NCBI GenBank assembly: GCA_020853405.1
Contig: JADYYZ010000211.1
Span: 1 to 15,192, forward strand
Direction of reading: 5' to 3'
Length of the DNA: 15,192 bases
DNA from: Acetobacteraceae bacterium
Lineage (GTDB): Bacteria; Pseudomonadota; Alphaproteobacteria; Acetobacterales; Acetobacteraceae
Shown here in pieces: positions 14,561 through 15,192 of this stretch. How positions within the stretch are numbered: position 1 is the stretch's first letter; every line of letters begins with the position of its first letter. A model generated the notes under the pieces. That model did not search any database, was not told where the DNA came from, and saw nothing but the letters and a program-made list of their open reading frames with translations. The translations under genes and the position numbers were made by a program.

Positions 14561-15192
14561 ATGCCCGGATTGTCCGACCGCCTGAAGAACCTGATCGACC
14601 CGCCGCCCAGGATCGCCGAACTGCGGCTCGATGGCATCATCGCGCCGTCGGCCAGGTTCGGCCGCCAGGCGCTGTCGATCGAGCGACTGGAGCCGGCAAT
14701 CCGTCGCGCCTTCGCGCTGCCGCGCCTGGCCGCGGTGGCGCTCTCGGTGAACTCGCCAGGCGGATCGGCCGCGCAGTCGAGCCTGATCGCCGCGCGCATC
14801 CGGGCGCTGGCGGATGAAAAGAAGGTGCCTGTGCTGGCCTTCGTCGAGGACATCGCCGCATCGGGCGGGTTCTGGCTCGCCTGCGCCGCCGACGAGATCT
14901 TCTGCGATGCGACCTCGATCCTGGGTTCGGTCGGCGTGATCAGCGCCGGCTTCGGCTTCGCCGAGGCGATCGGGCGCATCGGCATCGAGCGGCGGCTGCA
15001 CACCGCGGGCAGGCGGAAGTCGCTGCTCGACCCGTTCCGCCCCGAGACGGAAGACGACCTCGCGCGGCTCGGCGCGCTGCAGGCGGCGCTGCACGGCGTC
15101 TTCAAGGACCATGTGCGCGCCCGCCGTGGCGCGCGGCTTCGGGGCGACGATGCCGCCCTGTTCGAAGGCGACGTGTTCGTGGGCGCCCGCGC
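14561..15192 (+). CDS. S49 family serine peptidase (SppA-like), N-terminal part
   Basis: The gene runs off the right edge with 210 codons visible from the ATG at 14561. The core reads RIAELRLDGIIAPS, then VALSVNSPGGSAAQS, VPVLAFVEDIAASGGFWLACAADEI (catalytic Ser 101 in ASGG), SILGSVGVI and AGRRKSLLDPFRPET (Lys 153, the general base in the G.YKD..SPFRP position of short SppA forms). This Ser/Lys dyad cleaves leftover signal peptides or membrane-associated peptides. No signal peptide or membrane anchor precedes the domain, unlike classical SppA or SohB. The ATG at 14513 is an alternative start, but its 16 extra codons have poor GC-rich third positions. The C-terminal end is not visible. Confidence 0.88.
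   Translation, partial: MPGLSDRLKNLIDPPPRIAELRLDGIIAPSARFGRQALSIERLEPAIRRAFALPRLAAVALSVNSPGGSAAQSSLIAARIRALADEKKVPVLAFVEDIAASGGFWLACAADEIFCDATSILGSVGVISAGFGFAEAIGRIGIERRLHTAGRRKSLLDPFRPETEDDLARLGALQAALHGVFKDHVRARRGARLRGDDAALFEGDVFVGAR

Noticed and set aside
1..15192. tRNA, rRNA, CRISPR array, insertion sequence, toxin–antitoxin or defence genes
   Set aside because: None was recognised on either strand, and every gap between genes is short.

Overview
The window is very GC-rich DNA (codon third positions are almost all G or C) with tightly packed genes. It reads as an alphaproteobacterial chromosome, probably Rhodospirillales/Acetobacteraceae-like. That placement is inferred from composition, from the pyrD–HAD-IIA gene pair and from the style of the phage genes; no rRNA or marker alignment was possible.

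Positions 1-8534 are the right part of a prophage with T7-like (podoviral) virion and packaging genes. In order they are: the end of a small conserved phage structural protein, a strong UUCG-loop hairpin, a gp11-like tail tubular (adaptor) protein, a gp12-like nozzle protein, a short Ala/Arg-rich gp14-like internal virion protein, a 910-residue tailspike with a beta-helix/pectate-lyase fold and two copies of a small W...GTSG...W module, a small protein in the terminase-small-subunit position, and a complete T7 gp19-type large terminase. A minus-strand winged-helix-like small protein then overlaps the terminase 3' end, and a plus-strand single-membrane-span coiled-coil protein follows. The structural genes are spaced and overlapped as one late operon. 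No gp15/gp16-size internal core proteins lie between nozzle and tailspike, and no integrase, endolysin, portal or capsid gene is visible; some of these may lie left of the window.

Positions 8563-15192 look like ordinary host chromosome. They hold a minus-strand EamA/DMT permease; divergently, pyrD (class 2 dihydroorotate dehydrogenase) translationally overlapped with a HAD-IIA family protein; a Bcr/CflA-type drug-efflux MFS gene; a convergent second MFS permease of the fosmidomycin-resistance type; a YccU-like CoA-binding protein upstream of it on the same strand; and, divergently, the start of an S49 (SppA-type) peptidase that runs off the window.

No rRNA, tRNA, CRISPR array, insertion sequence or transposase was seen. 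No stretch longer than 300 bases lacks a gene. Long open frames on the opposite strand and in other frames are by-products of the GC-rich codon pattern and are not annotated.
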